Origin: Stereocaulon alpinum
Lineage: Eukaryota > Ascomycota > Lecanoromycetes > Lecanorales > Stereocaulaceae
NCBI GenBank assembly: GCA_018257865.1
Contig: JAEUBA010000203.1
Location: forward strand, 1-25,950
Length of the DNA stretch: 25,950 nt
Reading direction: 5' to 3'
Below the pieces are notes generated by a model that saw only the letters and a list, made by a program, of their open reading frames with translations, ran no database searches and was not told the DNA's origin. The translations under genes and the position numbers were made by a program. Positions 9,814 through 21,300 of this stretch are shown one piece after another (position 1 is the first letter of the stretch; every line of letters starts with the position of its first letter).

Positions 9814-11005
9814 TTGATTGATTGATTGGTTTATACGCCTATTCTAGTATCTATATATACTAATGAGGGTGTTCTATTATATTATTTGTGAAACCAGTAG
9901 ATGGTACACGTAGTGTGCCTTTCCTAGCCGTAAGAGAAACTATAGTATAGTGCCTGGATAAAAACTCCCGCTTATCCTTGACGATGCAATTGCTTTTGGT
10001 CTAGGGATCATACCCTAGGCCTCCTTAACACCGGTAACTCTTAACTATGTTCTTTAATATTATACCGAGCGCTCTATGACATTATTTCTAATACTAACTG
10101 TAATACACGCCCTTCGTACTATGCTTAGCTCTTAAGGACCCTGCTGTATTCTTCTATATCCTTCGACTTTATTGTGGCGCTGAGCGCCCTATGACTTTCT
10201 TTGACCTTTGCTGTGTTGATACGGGGGGGGGGGAGGAGGGGGTGTATAGCCGTCCCGCAAGGGTTCGAGTTATTGGCGCTGATTAGTGGTGTTCATTAGT
10301 GTCCGTAGTAGTACCGGATTTGGCTGTTCGGTGGTTTGCTGGTTGAGGATACGAGAAAGGGGGGAAGCCATATACACCGCCTAGGAGGCCTATACTCGTA
10401 TGAAGAATCGGATAGCATAACATCCCGCCGGTCGTATTGGATAGTACTTACTTCTATCCTTATGCACTTTGCTTCAGGGGGGAGCCAACCCTTCAGCTTG
10501 CAATTATGGTCATACGGCGCCGCTTACACCAAAGGCTCGCCTAGCCACTTAGATAGGGGCCGTCCTTTTCCAAAATACGCCTTCTAATTTATAACCTAGT
10601 ATGTCCTTCTCTTAGTTCTGTATACCTACAACCCCAGCCTTCCCCTAGGATAGACTGCGCGTTAGTCTTAACCGGTAGATACGTATCGAGCGCACGTAGA
10701 TATTAGATTTTTTGAATTAACGGCTGGGTAGGTATTACCTGTGCTCTTTACTCGTCAGGCTGAGATACTATACCCGATGCCAATTCTTGCTGTCTAGTCT
10801 CGATCGTAGGGGAGGTATAATAGTCGTAGTGGAGTTGGGGTAGGTGTTATCGCGTTGCCTGAAAAACTCTGCATAGAGTTCTCAGTAACCACGCGACGTC
10901 TTAACATCGTTCAACCTGTAATGTATTAGGGGAGACATCTCAGCTCTGAATAGGTATTTAGGTTCGTAGCTAGTACCGCGTACAGGTGTGTCTCTATCGC
11001 TGGCC
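9814..11005 (-). mobile_element. SINE-like non-autonomous retroelement, copy 2 (complete, ~1.19 kb)
   Basis: A complete copy, reverse complement of 21977-23166. In its own orientation it starts GGCCAGCGATAGAGAC at 11005 and ends with the tail CCAATCAATCAATCAA at 9814. Perfect 12-bp duplications flank it. The simple-repeat tail at one end and target duplications of 12-14 bp are the marks of non-LTR retrotransposition, yet no RT or endonuclease is encoded. It keeps many CA/TG, and mismatches to copy 3 that I checked are all transitions, so RIP has been mild. It contains an 11-G run (plus strand). A and B boxes of RNA polymerase III are not convincing at its head, so SINE is a working label; it could also be a deletion derivative of a LINE or a retrocopy of a host RNA. 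Confidence 0.82.
10223..10242 (+). other. G-run with quadruplex potential in SINE-like copy 2
   Basis: Eleven G, then A, GG, A and five G. The antisense equivalent in copy 3 (22740-22759) has the same 11-C run, so the tract belongs to the element and is C-rich in its sense strand. Confidence 0.7.
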
Positions 11006-11017
11006 GATAGCTTATAC
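11006..11017. repeat. Target-site duplication, right side of SINE-like copy 2
   Basis: GATAGCTTATAC is identical to 9802-9813. The element ends at 11005, where similarity to copy 3 also stops. Confidence 0.92.
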
Positions 11018-11256
11018 TTATTACTACTATAAATATACTTAATATATTAGTTAGATACTTCCCCTATATAATATAAGAGACCTAAGTTAGTATACTATAT
11101 ATAGGAGCGTTTTAATAAGGAAGCTATCCTAAGTTTTAGAACTAATTAATAATAATAAGTAAGGGAGTTCGTTAGTTTCTTAATCCTTAATATAAAGAAG
11201 AAATATTTAGGTTATTAAGTTACTTTTAGGACGAAAATAACTAAATAAGGGGATTA
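11018..11256 (+). other. Chromovirus 3' non-coding region, second part
   Basis: RIPed AT-rich sequence continuing from 9813. It ends in AAATAAGGGGATTA directly before the 3' LTR, a plausible weak polypurine tract. No coding domain is seen. Confidence 0.6.
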
Positions 11257-11612
11257 TATTATAGGTAACCCCGTAAGGTTATAGGTAAGATATATAATAA
11301 GGTTAGTAGGTAAAGGACTATTAGGAGAGGACTTAGTAATATAGGTAATCTAGGGTATATTAGGTAGATTATAGAGTAATATAGAAGATATAGGGCTAGA
11401 TTACTTAGATTAGGCTAAGGCTTAGTATAATTAAGGTAAATATATAAGGAAGGGTTTTCCTTTAGTAGAATATTTCTTATCTCCTTATATTTAACTTATA
11501 TAATAGAGAGAAGTCTTAGCTAAAGATAATTTAATAACTATCTATCTCTATTACCTTCTAGTGCTTAATATACTATATGATTTACCCGTAGGAGTTAAAC
11601 TACCCCGTTATA
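11257..11612 (+). repeat. Chromovirus 3' LTR (copy 1)
   Basis: A 356-bp repeat that matches 24242-24598. It starts TATTATAGGTAACCCCG and ends CTACCCCGTTATA; corrected for RIP the termini form the inverted pair TGTTACGGG...CCCGTTACA. It closes the plus-strand chromovirus. The following five bases (TAGGT) cannot be checked as a target duplication because the 5' end of this copy is lost. Confidence 0.87.
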
Positions 11613-11861
11613 TAGGTTTAGATAGAGGATAATACTCGCTTTAATCGCTATCGTCTAGTCTAGAAAGGTCTAAGTAGATTAATTTAACGGTATATAGGAA
11701 GTTATAGAAGGCGCGGTATTTAAGCTTATAAGTAATTCGCTACTATTTATAGCGTTAAGAGCGTTTAATATCGCTATAACGAATAAAGAAGGATAGATAT
11801 AGGGTAGTATAGGACTTATATTTAAAGTTCTATACTAATCTTACCCGTCCTTTTATATACT
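11613..11861. other. Unclassified RIPed sequence
   Basis: AT-rich, CA/TG-poor sequence between the chromovirus LTR and the minisatellite. No domain is recognised on either strand. It appears to be one unit with the minisatellite and with 17518-18345, since the copia element was simply inserted between them. Confidence 0.5.
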
Positions 11862-12106
11862 ACCCTAGTTAGACTTTAGGGACTTTATATAATTACCCTA
11901 GTTAGACTTTAGGGGCTTTATTTAATTACCTCTCCCCTAGTTAGACTTTAGGGGTATTAGTTAATTACTCTAGTTAGACTTTAGGGTCTTAGTTTAATTA
12001 CCTTAGTTAGACTTTAAGGATTTAGTTTGATTACCTTAGTAGGACTTTAAGGACTTCGTATAATTACCTCTCCCCTAGTTAGACTTTAGGGGTGATATTT
12101 AATTAC
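11862..12106. repeat. 33/39-bp minisatellite, seven units
   Basis: Units with the core CCCTAGTTAGACTTTAGGG start near 11863, 11896, 11934, 11968, 12001, 12034 and 12073. Spacing is 33 bp, or about 39 bp where CTCTCC is added. Both lengths are multiples of three, which hints at a former in-frame peptide repeat: PQSLTR-like on the minus strand or a SWTLG-like unit on the plus strand. RIP stops prevent choosing. The last unit ends in ATTAC, the target duplication of the copia element. Confidence 0.85.
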
Positions 12107-12309
12107 TATCGGTATACCCTCTTGCTAGGTAGTACCGATTAGTAGTAGCTTAATCCCCTATTACCTACCCTAGATAATCTAATTAGCAGGGTATCTATTA
12201 GGCTTAGTAAACTAGGGATTGATTGAATCTAGCTAGCTAAGCTATAGTATTTTATCTAGGAGTAGGCGCTAAGCCGCTTATTATAGAGCGGAGTAATATT
12301 ATTCCGATA
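12107..12309 (-). repeat. 3' LTR of the minus-strand copia element
   Basis: 203 bp, nearly identical to 17315-17517 with transition differences such as TGCTAGG against TACTAGG. It lies downstream of RNase H in the element's own orientation. Confidence 0.92.
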
Positions 12310-12399
12310 CTAGTAAAGTTTTAGAAAGTCGAAAAAATAGTACTAATTAACGCTAAATCTAGTAATTAGCTAGTATAGAAACGGGCCTATAAGGCTAAG

Positions 12400-15300
12400 T
12401 AATATTATAACCTAATTAGTTAGATTACAGCTTCTCTTTCTACCTAAGCGTTTATCTTTAACTTAATAGCGTTACTATCTACTAACTGCTTTAACGCCTA
12501 ATAGTAGCGCTCCTTAGTTATAGCGTCTACTAAGTTATAATTACTATTAATCTACTATACCTTATTAATCTCCCTTCTCTTATAGGATTACCGTAATCCT
12601 ATTATATCGATTATTAGGCGTTTCTCAGCGGTAGTACTAAGGCGTATAATATAGTCGTATAGGGAGTAGGAGTCGGTATATAGAATTAGCGGTATCTTTA
12701 ACTAAGTAATACCCTTAATAGTAGATTATAGGGTAGTAGTAATATCGAACCCTATAATTATTATATATAGCTCTAAAGCTAGTACCGATCTTATAACTCT
12801 TTTATATTTAGTACTACTCTAGTAGATAATATTACTATTAATATTAATAGTCGATTTATTAAGCTATTACTCGTTAGTAAGGATAATAACGTACCTAATC
12901 TAAGAGCTAAGGTTAGCGTTGTTAGCGAAGGCCGTATTAATAAAGACTAATAGTTTCAGCTTCTCTAAAGCAAGCTTAATAAATTATAGGCTATAGTAGT
13001 CGTTTTCCTTCTACTAATTTAGCTATTTATTTAACTAATTAGCGTCCTCTTTCGCTAGTTAAGTAATTTAGGCTGCTTTAGATAGGGTAAAGGCTATCTC
13101 TAGTTAATATATAGAGGCTATATAGGCGCCTTAAGCTCTTTCCTTAATATATTACGATTTAATATCGCTAGCGGTATTAATTATATTAATCTTACTATAT
13201 TACCGCTACTACGAGAGCTCTAGAATATCGCCGTTACTAGAAAAAGTTTTATTAGAAATTATAGTACTATTAAATTAGAGGTCCTTTTCTTTATCCAGCT
13301 TTTTAATTAGCTTTACTAAAAAGCCTATATTAAGGCGTACTTACTCTTCTAACTCTAAATATTCGGTTATCCCGCAGAATAGTAAGTCGTTAGTCTATAG
13401 GCTAACGATCGCCTACTTAGAGAATATAAGGTAGGGATCGAATAAGGAGACGGTAAGGCCTAGCTTCTTAGTATAGTAGTTATAGTAGGTCCTAAACTAA
13501 TACGTTCCTACCTTTAGGACGCTATATAGCGGGCGGACTACTTTTAGTATATTATCTCCTAGGTTAGTACCTTACGGCGGTTTTATATAGACTAGGCGGC
13601 TTAGTACTAAAGTTAACTATATATAAGCTTATAAGATATCGCGTATATAGAGGTCTTATAGTAGAATTATAGTAAGGTAAACGATAAGGTATTAGCTAGC
13701 GCGTTAAATTATTAGTAACTATATTAGTACCTCCTTCTTACCTTTATTATTATAGGCTTAGACGACTAGTCTAGACTTTTCGAATAGTATAGTACTATCC
13801 TACTTAATATTATCGACGAATTAGTAGCTGAAGATATAGGTATACGGTAGTATATCTTACTTACTAATAATCTTAAAGACTCCCTTAGTAATAAGGCCGT
13901 TAATTTCTTTTCGACGAGAGTCGATAAATAGGCTATTTAGTAAGCGAATAGCGCCTTCCGACCGTAGCTTTATTAATAGTTTAATATCTAACTATTCCTT
14001 CTTAGTAAGGTAAGTATAGCGGGTAGGTAGGTATCGCTATTACTACGGATTCTAACGTATAGTAGTAGTTTCTTTAGTCGGCAGGTCTGTTTTAGTTATA
14101 GTAGGCTAACTAAGGGGTACTTAATTAATTAATTTAACTAGGTAGGGCTTAACTAAGGTAATTCGAAATATTATAGGACTACTACTAAGTTTAACCGTAT
14201 AGGCTTGATTCTAATTATCTGTAGCGAGTAGTTAGTAGGGCCCTTTCTATCCTTTACCTTCTCGCTAGACTAGGACGTTGCTACTAATAGGAGTATCTAG
14301 AATAGCGTTATTTTATAGACCGTTACGATAGCGTAAGGCTTTAGTAACGTCTCTTCTTACTAATAATTCTAACGCTTCTTTTATTACGCGTTTAATAGCC
14401 TTACCTCTCTCCGTAATTAATAGGTACGTAGGGTCTAATTTGGTAAGCTTTAGAAATATACTAAATAGAAGTAGTATAGATATTAGTCTATTAGGTCTAG
14501 CGGTATCGTTAATTACCTTAATAGTAATTTATAAGACGAATTACTTACCTAGCAGTAGTAGGTCTTTTCGGATAATATTATACGTACGCCTAAGAGGTAC
14601 GTAGTAGCGTTTAACTAGACTAATTAAGTAGTATACTTTAATAGGGACGTATTTTAATTTAATTACTATCCCTTTTACCTTAGAGGCGAATTCGATACTA
14701 ATAAATTACTTACTAGCGTCGTAGACTAGTATATCTAGTAGTCTAATATAGGTATTAATCTAGTAGGTCCTTAGTATATCCTATACCGTTTCTGCTAAAA
14801 TATTTTTTAGAAAGCGGGCGGTTTAGAAGCGTATAGCCTTATTAATTATATATAGGACTAAGGCCGTAGGGCTATCTAAGTACATAATATTAATTATTAC
14901 TAAGTAATTAAATTATAGGTCGTTTTTAATAATAAATTTAAACCTTTCTAGCGATCTTCTATATTTCTAGCAAGTTAAGTAGAACTTACCTAGTCGATTA
15001 ATAGCGTCCTAGTCGAAACGGTAGCTAAAGCGCTTTAGCAAGCGTACTAGGCGTATTATTAATAGATAGCTAAAGTAGCGGTATAGGCGTTAGAGATCCT
15101 ACTCTATTAATTAGCTACTTATAACACCGTTATTAGTATAGGTATTAATATAGGCGTGTAATAGCGAGGTCCCCTAAGTAAGGAATAGGTAACTATATAG
15201 CCTTATAATAGGGACTTATCTATTACCGCTAACTAAGTAATTAGTAAGGTTATTAAAATAAAAACCTACTTAGTTAAGGTCTCGTAGGTGGAGAAGGAAT

Positions 15301-17250
15301 AGTATATTAGCGTTAATAATATAGAATTCGATAATACTAATTAGTAATTAGACGGTAATAGTACCTTATAATAAGGCTTCGCTAATACCGAACTTAAATC
15401 TAGCGGTGCTAGCCTTATCGGCGTTAATACTAACGTCTTACTCGCGCCGTAGTGCTAGATATTAATTATAGCCTACTAAGGAGTTATAGGTAGCGCCGGT
15501 ATTAATTATAAGGCCGTAGAAGTAGCTATCGCCGTATCTTTTCGTAGGGCGATAGGTTACTTCTCCCTAGATATTAATATTAATATTATCCTAGATAGAT
15601 AGCGCCTTAGTAACGGTATATAAAGTCGCCTAATTAGCTAGCTTTTAGTATATAGCCTTACTATTAATTATACCTATTAATATTAGAAATACCTTACCGT
15701 TACCTTAATTAGGTAGATTACTAGGTTAATCGTTAGTAGTATCTTTAGTAGTACTACCTTCGCTATCGCCTTCCTTTTCGCCTTCAGCGTTAGTAATATA
15801 TTACTTAATACTACGTTAACGTTCTTCCTTAGGGTAATTAGTTAACTAGTAACCTTCCTTTTTATAGATAAAATATTACTTTTTATTCGTCGAATTATAG
15901 TTAAGGCTACGGCTAGAATTATTAGAGTCGTATCTTAGCTTACTTAGATATCTAGATCTACTATAACTACTAGATTCGCGGTTTTAGTAGCGACGGTCTA
16001 TATATATCGTTTTACTTAGCGATAAGAGGCTGCGACGGTCTTATAAGGCTATAGATAATCGGAGGTCTTAAATAAGGTTTTATATAGTATCCAGTAGTTT
16101 TCGATAGATGATCTCGTAGGTAGGTATAGACTTATAAGTAGTAATTATCTTCTAGTAGATAAAGCTATCCCTATAAAGGTTCTCGTTTAGACTATATTAT
16201 AGCTCTCTAAGTTTAGATATTATAGTATCTAGGTACTCCGTTAGGGTCTTATCTTTATTATAGTTAATAAATAGTTATACGGATACGCTATTCTATTTAT
16301 TAAGGCGGGCGATTTAGTATTCTCTTCCTTTAAAGTTTCCTTTAAAGGTAAGCTATAGCGAGTCTAAGTTTATTACTAAAAAGGAAGATTAGTTACTAAA
16401 GTAGAAATTAAGTATATCGCTAGTTAGTATATACTAAAACGCTATATATAGCTTAGTCGACGGTATCCCTATATTAGAGGCGGTAGTTAAGAAGATCTTT
16501 AGCTTATAGTTAAAGGAGTTATTCCTTCCGTTATATTTTATCTCGTCCGTATAGAGCTTAGTTAATACGGTGAGTTCTCGAGAAAGGTTTCACTCCTAGT
16601 AATTAGTAATAGCGTTAGAGATCTTAAAACTATTAATTAGGGCCGTTTAGAAGGGCGTCTAGGAGCGTTAATATTACTATTATATTATATTAAATAGCGT
16701 AGTAGTCCTAGTTAGTATTTTAATTTTAGCTAAGGTTAAGGTAGGGGTATTAAAATTATTTCCTAGGGTAGGCGTACTAGGCGTGTTAGAGTCGCCTAAG
16801 GTAGGTGTACTATTAGTAGAGTCGACGTAGGGCTTCTTCTTTACTAGCTTTAGTACGTTAGCAGGCTATTTAGGCTACGTCGGTTAGTCTACTAGCCTTA
16901 CTAAGTGTTTATAGACGTAAGTCGTATCCTTAGTCGTATAGATATCACGGTTAAAAAGGGAGGTTCCTAAGGTCTTATATTAGCGCTTTATCTACCTTCC
17001 TAAATAAGGCCTTATCCTAATCGCTAAAGTCTTAGATAAAGTTTAGCTATAGATTATACCCTTCTTCTTCGTAATTTTAGTAGTAATTTATTATATACCT
17101 AACGAATAATCCTAGGGCGTTACTTAACGTCTTTTTAGGGTCGTCGAGGACGATTCCTAATAATATAATTATCCCCTCCTATAGCTCTTCTTCTATTGGT
17201 TACGTTATTATAAGGTTAGGCGTTATAGCGGAGGCTTAGTATTATAGGTA
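12400..17250 (-). pseudogene. Copia gag-pol remnant
   Basis: Reading the minus strand through RIP stops: gag occupies roughly 17250-15900 and ends in a fungal-copia CCHC knuckle of CFVCKKEGCWST type (about 15850-15900, Cys codons turned to Tyr or Ile); the protease site reads LIINTGA for the family's IDTGA (about 15490-15513); integrase follows through about 14000-15200. RT carries a DPYLIF...LQTNDLLFCG stretch, where the active-site DD has become ND (about 13370-13440). RNase H ends with an NYNLVDAITK...ALKQLVDSN...WVER-like pattern (about 12430-12590). The gag-PR-IN-RT-RH order fits Ty1/copia. This is a different copia family from the one at 121-3378, with different linker and termini. Domain borders are approximate. 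Confidence 0.85.
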
Positions 17251-17314
17251 AGGTTTTAGTATTATAGTTAAAATTTTTCTTTACCTTACTAATCTAAGGT
17301 CGATAACTAATTAG

Positions 17315-17517
17315 TATCGGTATACCCTCTTACTAGGTAGTACTAATTAGTAGTAGCTTAATCCCCTATTACCTACCCTAGATAACCTAATTAGTAGGGT
17401 ATCTATTAGGTTTGGTAAACTAGGGATTAATTAAATCTAGCTAGCTAAGCTATAGTATTTTATCTAGGAGTAGGCGCCAAGCCGCTTATTACGGAGCGGA
17501 GTAATATTATTCCGATA
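17315..17517 (-). repeat. 5' LTR of the minus-strand copia element
   Basis: 203 bp, paired with 12107-12309, followed by ATTAC at 17518-17522. No clear tRNA primer-binding site is left in the adjoining sequence below 17315. Confidence 0.92.
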
Positions 17518-17582
17518 ATTACCTTTCGCTTAATTAAGACGAAATAACGGAGGTCTTATTTATATATAGTAGGCCTAACTAG

Positions 17583-17612
17583 GATCTAGGAGGTTTCTTA
17601 ACCTCCTAGATC
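17583..17612. repeat. Short perfect hairpin
   Basis: GATCTAGGAGGTT (from 17583) pairs with AACCTCCTAGATC (ends 17612) around a loop of about 4 bases. No U-run or gene context supports a terminator. Confidence 0.7.
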
Positions 17613-18262
17613 GCTCTATATATAGAGTTTTTATAGATAGCGTTCGGTAGCTAGAGTCTTAAGCTAAATAGGGGTTTAGATTTTCTATAAGTTAGCTTAC
17701 TTACCTATATTATAGCGATATAATTAGTAAGAGTTAAGGAGGTTAGGATTTCTAGCTACCAGAAACTTTAATAAGCTAATAATATATATACGTCTTAATC
17801 TAATATCTTAATAAGTATTCTATAGGCGGAATTAGTACTAGCTAAATAAAGTATAGTAGCGGATTATTTTATTATTTCCGTATAGGTAGACGTTACTTAG
17901 CTTAGGAGCCTAAATTAAGCTAGCTTACTAGTAACTTACTAGTAATCTTACTAATATCTTAGTCTTTCTAAACGAAGTTTTCGACTATTAAGCTATCCCT
18001 AACTAACTATTATATACCCCTAAGTAGTACTTAGTATACGGAGGTTAGTATCTATAGAGAGACCGTCTTATAAGCGAAGGTCCTATAGGATAGCGCGACG
18101 ATCCCTAGACTAACTAAGTAATAGAAGGCTCGTAGTAAGGCTTATAGGAGGTCTTTAATACTAATACCCTATATCCGGGCTTATAACCTTTTAAAATATA
18201 GGGTAGAATACTTACTTATTAGGTATCTAAGTACTATACGCGCGATCTATATATAGTAGTAC

Positions 18263-18337
18263 TAACTTAGTATACTAAGATACTAAGGCTTAGTTATTAT
18301 ACTAAGGTTTAGTTAGTATACTAAGGCTTAGTTATCC
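18263..18337. repeat. ACTAAGGCTTAGT-type short repeats near the LINE 3' end
   Basis: Three imperfect copies of a partly palindromic ACTAAGGCTTAGTTAT motif. The same ACTAAGCCTTAGTAT core occurs in both arms of the palindrome at 4832-5072. It sits where LINE similarity fades. Confidence 0.6.
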
Positions 18338-18344
18338 TTAGCAC

Positions 18345-21300
18345 GTAGGCTACTTATAATAGGGTATATTAGATTAGTATAATAAATATAAGTATAGGTC
18401 TTACTATTATACTATATACTATCCTATATTTCTTAAACGTAGCTCCCTAGGTTAATCCGGCTAGGTACTTAATTACTTAGGCTTAGGTAGCTACTTTTAC
18501 CTTTACTTACGCTATATAAGGGCCCTAGCGGAGCTTAGTATTAATATATAACCTAAGGATCCTAATACTCGCCTCTAGTATAACCTCTATACTACTAAAT
18601 TATACTATCTCTTTTATATTAAACCTCTTAGGCGTTCGCGATAGATATACTAGTTTATACTTTTAGGGTATAAATATCGCTCTATATATTTCTACCTATA
18701 TTAGATAGAGCTTATAGGCTTATTCTAGCTATCTATAGTTTATTTCTATTAATTTATTATATACTAGTAGGTATACGTCGTTTATAAATCCTCCTACTTA
18801 TACTAGGATTTTTACTTTTAAGTATACTTTAATTAGTAGTATATTAAAAAAGAGAAATAGAATTAGTAATATAAGTAATCCTTATAGAATCCTTATCTCT
18901 ACTCCTTCTACTAAGCTAGTTTTACCTCTTAGAGTAATTAATATCGCTCTATCTTTAAGGAAGCTTATAGTCTACTAAACGATTCCCTTAGAGATTCCTT
19001 TTATCCTTAGGTTATAAAGTAGCCTTTTATAGGATATATTATTAAATACCCCTATTATATCTAATAATAGTAGGCTCGCTATATTATCTTTACCCTAGTT
19101 TTATATTATATAGACTAAATCTATAATAGTCTCTAAGGCTATTTCTACTAAATATCTCTTTCTACTAGTATTTTAGGAATAGGTAATTCCTTTTAGCTAT
19201 TCCGCTAAGATATTTTACTATTACTATCTCTAATACTTTTCTAAGTATATCTAGTAATATAATAGGCTAGTATACTTTAGGCTCTAAATAGTTAGTCTTT
19301 TTTAGTTTCTTTAGTATTATTATATTCGCCTTCTAAAACTTCTTAAGGTAGTATCTATAATTTAAGTATACTTAAAATATCCTTTTAAATATTTCTATTA
19401 TCTCTATATATATTATTCTTAAGAACTTATTTAGGATCCTTAAGATCCTTAGGGCCTTATCTATTACTAAGTACTAAATTATATCCTTTACCTTTTTTAA
19501 GGTAATCTTACTATCTATCGCTATAAATTCTAAGTAGTCGGCCCCCTCTATATCTATTAGATCTACTAAGGGTAGAAGTAGGAAGAGGACCCTCTTTAGG
19601 GCCTCTATCTTCCTCTTAAAGTCTATTACTTTATTTTAATTTCCGTCTTTAATAGCTAGGAAGTACGGTAGCTCTTTAAAGTATATACTTCTCTCCCTTC
19701 TTTACTTAATAAGTTACTATACTCCTCTTAATCTTAGTAATACCTTATAAATTCCCTCTCTAAAAGCTATTATCCTAGCCTTCTATAGGGTAGTAACCTT
19801 TTCCCTTTTAGCTTAATAGAGGGCTTCCTTAGTTTCTACGTTTTTATTATAATAGTAGGCCTTAAGCGCTACCTATAATACTTTAGTTACCCTTATATAT
19901 ATACTATTCTAATATAGCTTAGCCCCTACGTATAGTTCCTTATATAAGATAGTATCTTCTATTACCTCTTATAGTATAGCTATAAGTTTATTAATATATT
20001 AGTTAATTATATCTTTAAAGTCTATTAGGTACTAGCTTATAACTTTATTTAAAATCCTTATATATTTCTAGATTTCCTCCTTAATTACCTTCGCTTCTAT
20101 CCTTTTCTAAGCCCTTTTCTAGCGTACTAGGCGTTCGCTCTATATCTATTCTAGCTCTATTATAATTAGTATATAGTCTAATCCTATATTAAGGTTATCC
20201 CTTACCTTATACTTTACTATTATATTATATACGCCTTTAGTTAGGAATATAAGGTCGATAGCGCTCTTTAAGCCCCTATTCTATTATATAACTACCTTCT
20301 TTAATAATCTTAGAATTATACCTCTCTCTTCTACTACCTTTAATAGCTTATCTACTATAGCGTAGTATATTATTTATCTTAGGTTATTCTAATATTAATA
20401 GTATAGATTAAAGTCTCTTATAATTATATACTTACCCTTATTCCCTAGCGCCTCCTCTAGCTTTAGGATAATTATTAGGCTATCCTTTAATATATAGCTT
20501 ACTAGTAAGGGGTTATAGATATTATATACCTATACCCTCTCCCTTAATAGCCCTCTAGTATTCTCTATTCTAGCCTTAGTATCCTTTTAGGTCCTCTTAA
20601 CCTAAATTTATAATAAGTATAAGTCGCCTCTCTAGTATTCTATCCCCTAGTTATTAGGATCTATCCTCTTATTTATATAGAAATACGTCCTAGCCTCTAA
20701 GTCTCCCCTATAAGCTAAGTAGAATTTACTTATACTTATATTATATAAGGTTCTATTTATTAGGTTATATACTAGCTCCTAGATCGCTAATACGTCTATA
20801 TCTTTTACGTCTTTATTTTTAAGAAGTAGTATTATTACTATATCTTTCTTCCTCTATATATTATACTATAGTATTTTTAGGTAGGGTATATCCCTTATTA
20901 GGTAAGGGCTATTTAGATATTCTCTTATATTTAAGTAGTCTTAGTAGTCTTTACTACTCCTAAAGTCTACTTAAGGGTATTTATTAGACTAATCCTCTCT
21001 ATAGATAAGGGCTATTTCCCTTACTCCGCTTTAAAGAGGGTTATTAGTTATCCCCTCTTTACTACCTCCCTAATTCCTTTTTAAGGCTTATCTATTATAT
21101 CCTTTAAGGCCTTCCTCTTCCTTTAAAGATTACTTTATATTACTCTTTTAGGCTAATCCTTTTTAGTATCGCTAATATAGACCCTACTAAGTATTACTTT
21201 AAGGTCTCTTTAAAGTATTTCGGTTTATACTTAATTCTCTACTTAGCCTTAGTATTCTCTTTCTACTAGATTAAGTAGGTTTTACTCTATATTAGGTACT

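Larger units (their letters stand above)
5073..11612 (+). mobile_element. Ty3/gypsy chromovirus copy 1 (5' end lost, 3' LTR kept)
   Basis: A chromovirus body runs from the gag tail (about 5077) to the chromodomain (about 9510). A non-coding 3' region follows, interrupted by SINE-like copy 2 at 9814-11005, and the 3' LTR ends the element at 11257-11612. Joining 9813 to 11018 gives continuous sequence with one copy of the 12-bp duplication, showing that the small element landed in the 3' untranslated part. The gag N-terminal half and 5' LTR are missing where the palindrome begins. Two other copies of the same family occur at 21755-24241 (minus) and 24242-25832 (plus). Confidence 0.85.
12107..17517 (-). 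mobile_element. Full-length Ty1/copia retrotransposon (5411 bp), RIP-inactivated
   Basis: Two 203-bp LTRs (12107-12309 and 17315-17517) bound the element, and ATTAC occurs on both outer sides (12102-12106 and 17518-17522) as a perfect 5-bp target duplication. The LTR termini TATCGG...CCGATA derive from TGTCGG...CCGACA. Coding lies on the minus strand: gag at the high coordinates, RNase H at the low end. It inserted at the end of the minisatellite. All structural parts are present, but the polyprotein is full of stops. Confidence 0.92.
17518..18345. other. Unclassified RIPed sequence, continuation of 11613-12106
   Basis: About 830 bp with CA/TG nearly absent. The minus strand has moderately long readable segments but no family I recognise, and it runs on in frame into the minisatellite across the copia insertion. 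It may be the tail of the neighbouring LINE, another element, or a dead host gene. Confidence 0.45.

Noticed and set aside
10336..10587. 83-codon open frame on the plus strand
   Set aside because: It begins with TTG, lies antisense to the SINE-like element, and the equivalent frame in copy 3 (22390-22640, minus) has TAG in place of a TGG codon. It matches nothing I recognise and is most likely a chance open stretch in a lightly RIPed region.
9814..11005. Solo LTR
   Set aside because: It lacks TG...CA ends, has a simple-repeat tail at one end, and its 12-14 bp duplications are too long for LTR integration (4-6 bp).
17583..17612. Rho-independent-type terminator
   Set aside because: A perfect hairpin, but no gene ends here, no T-run follows, and the setting is a eukaryotic repeat block.
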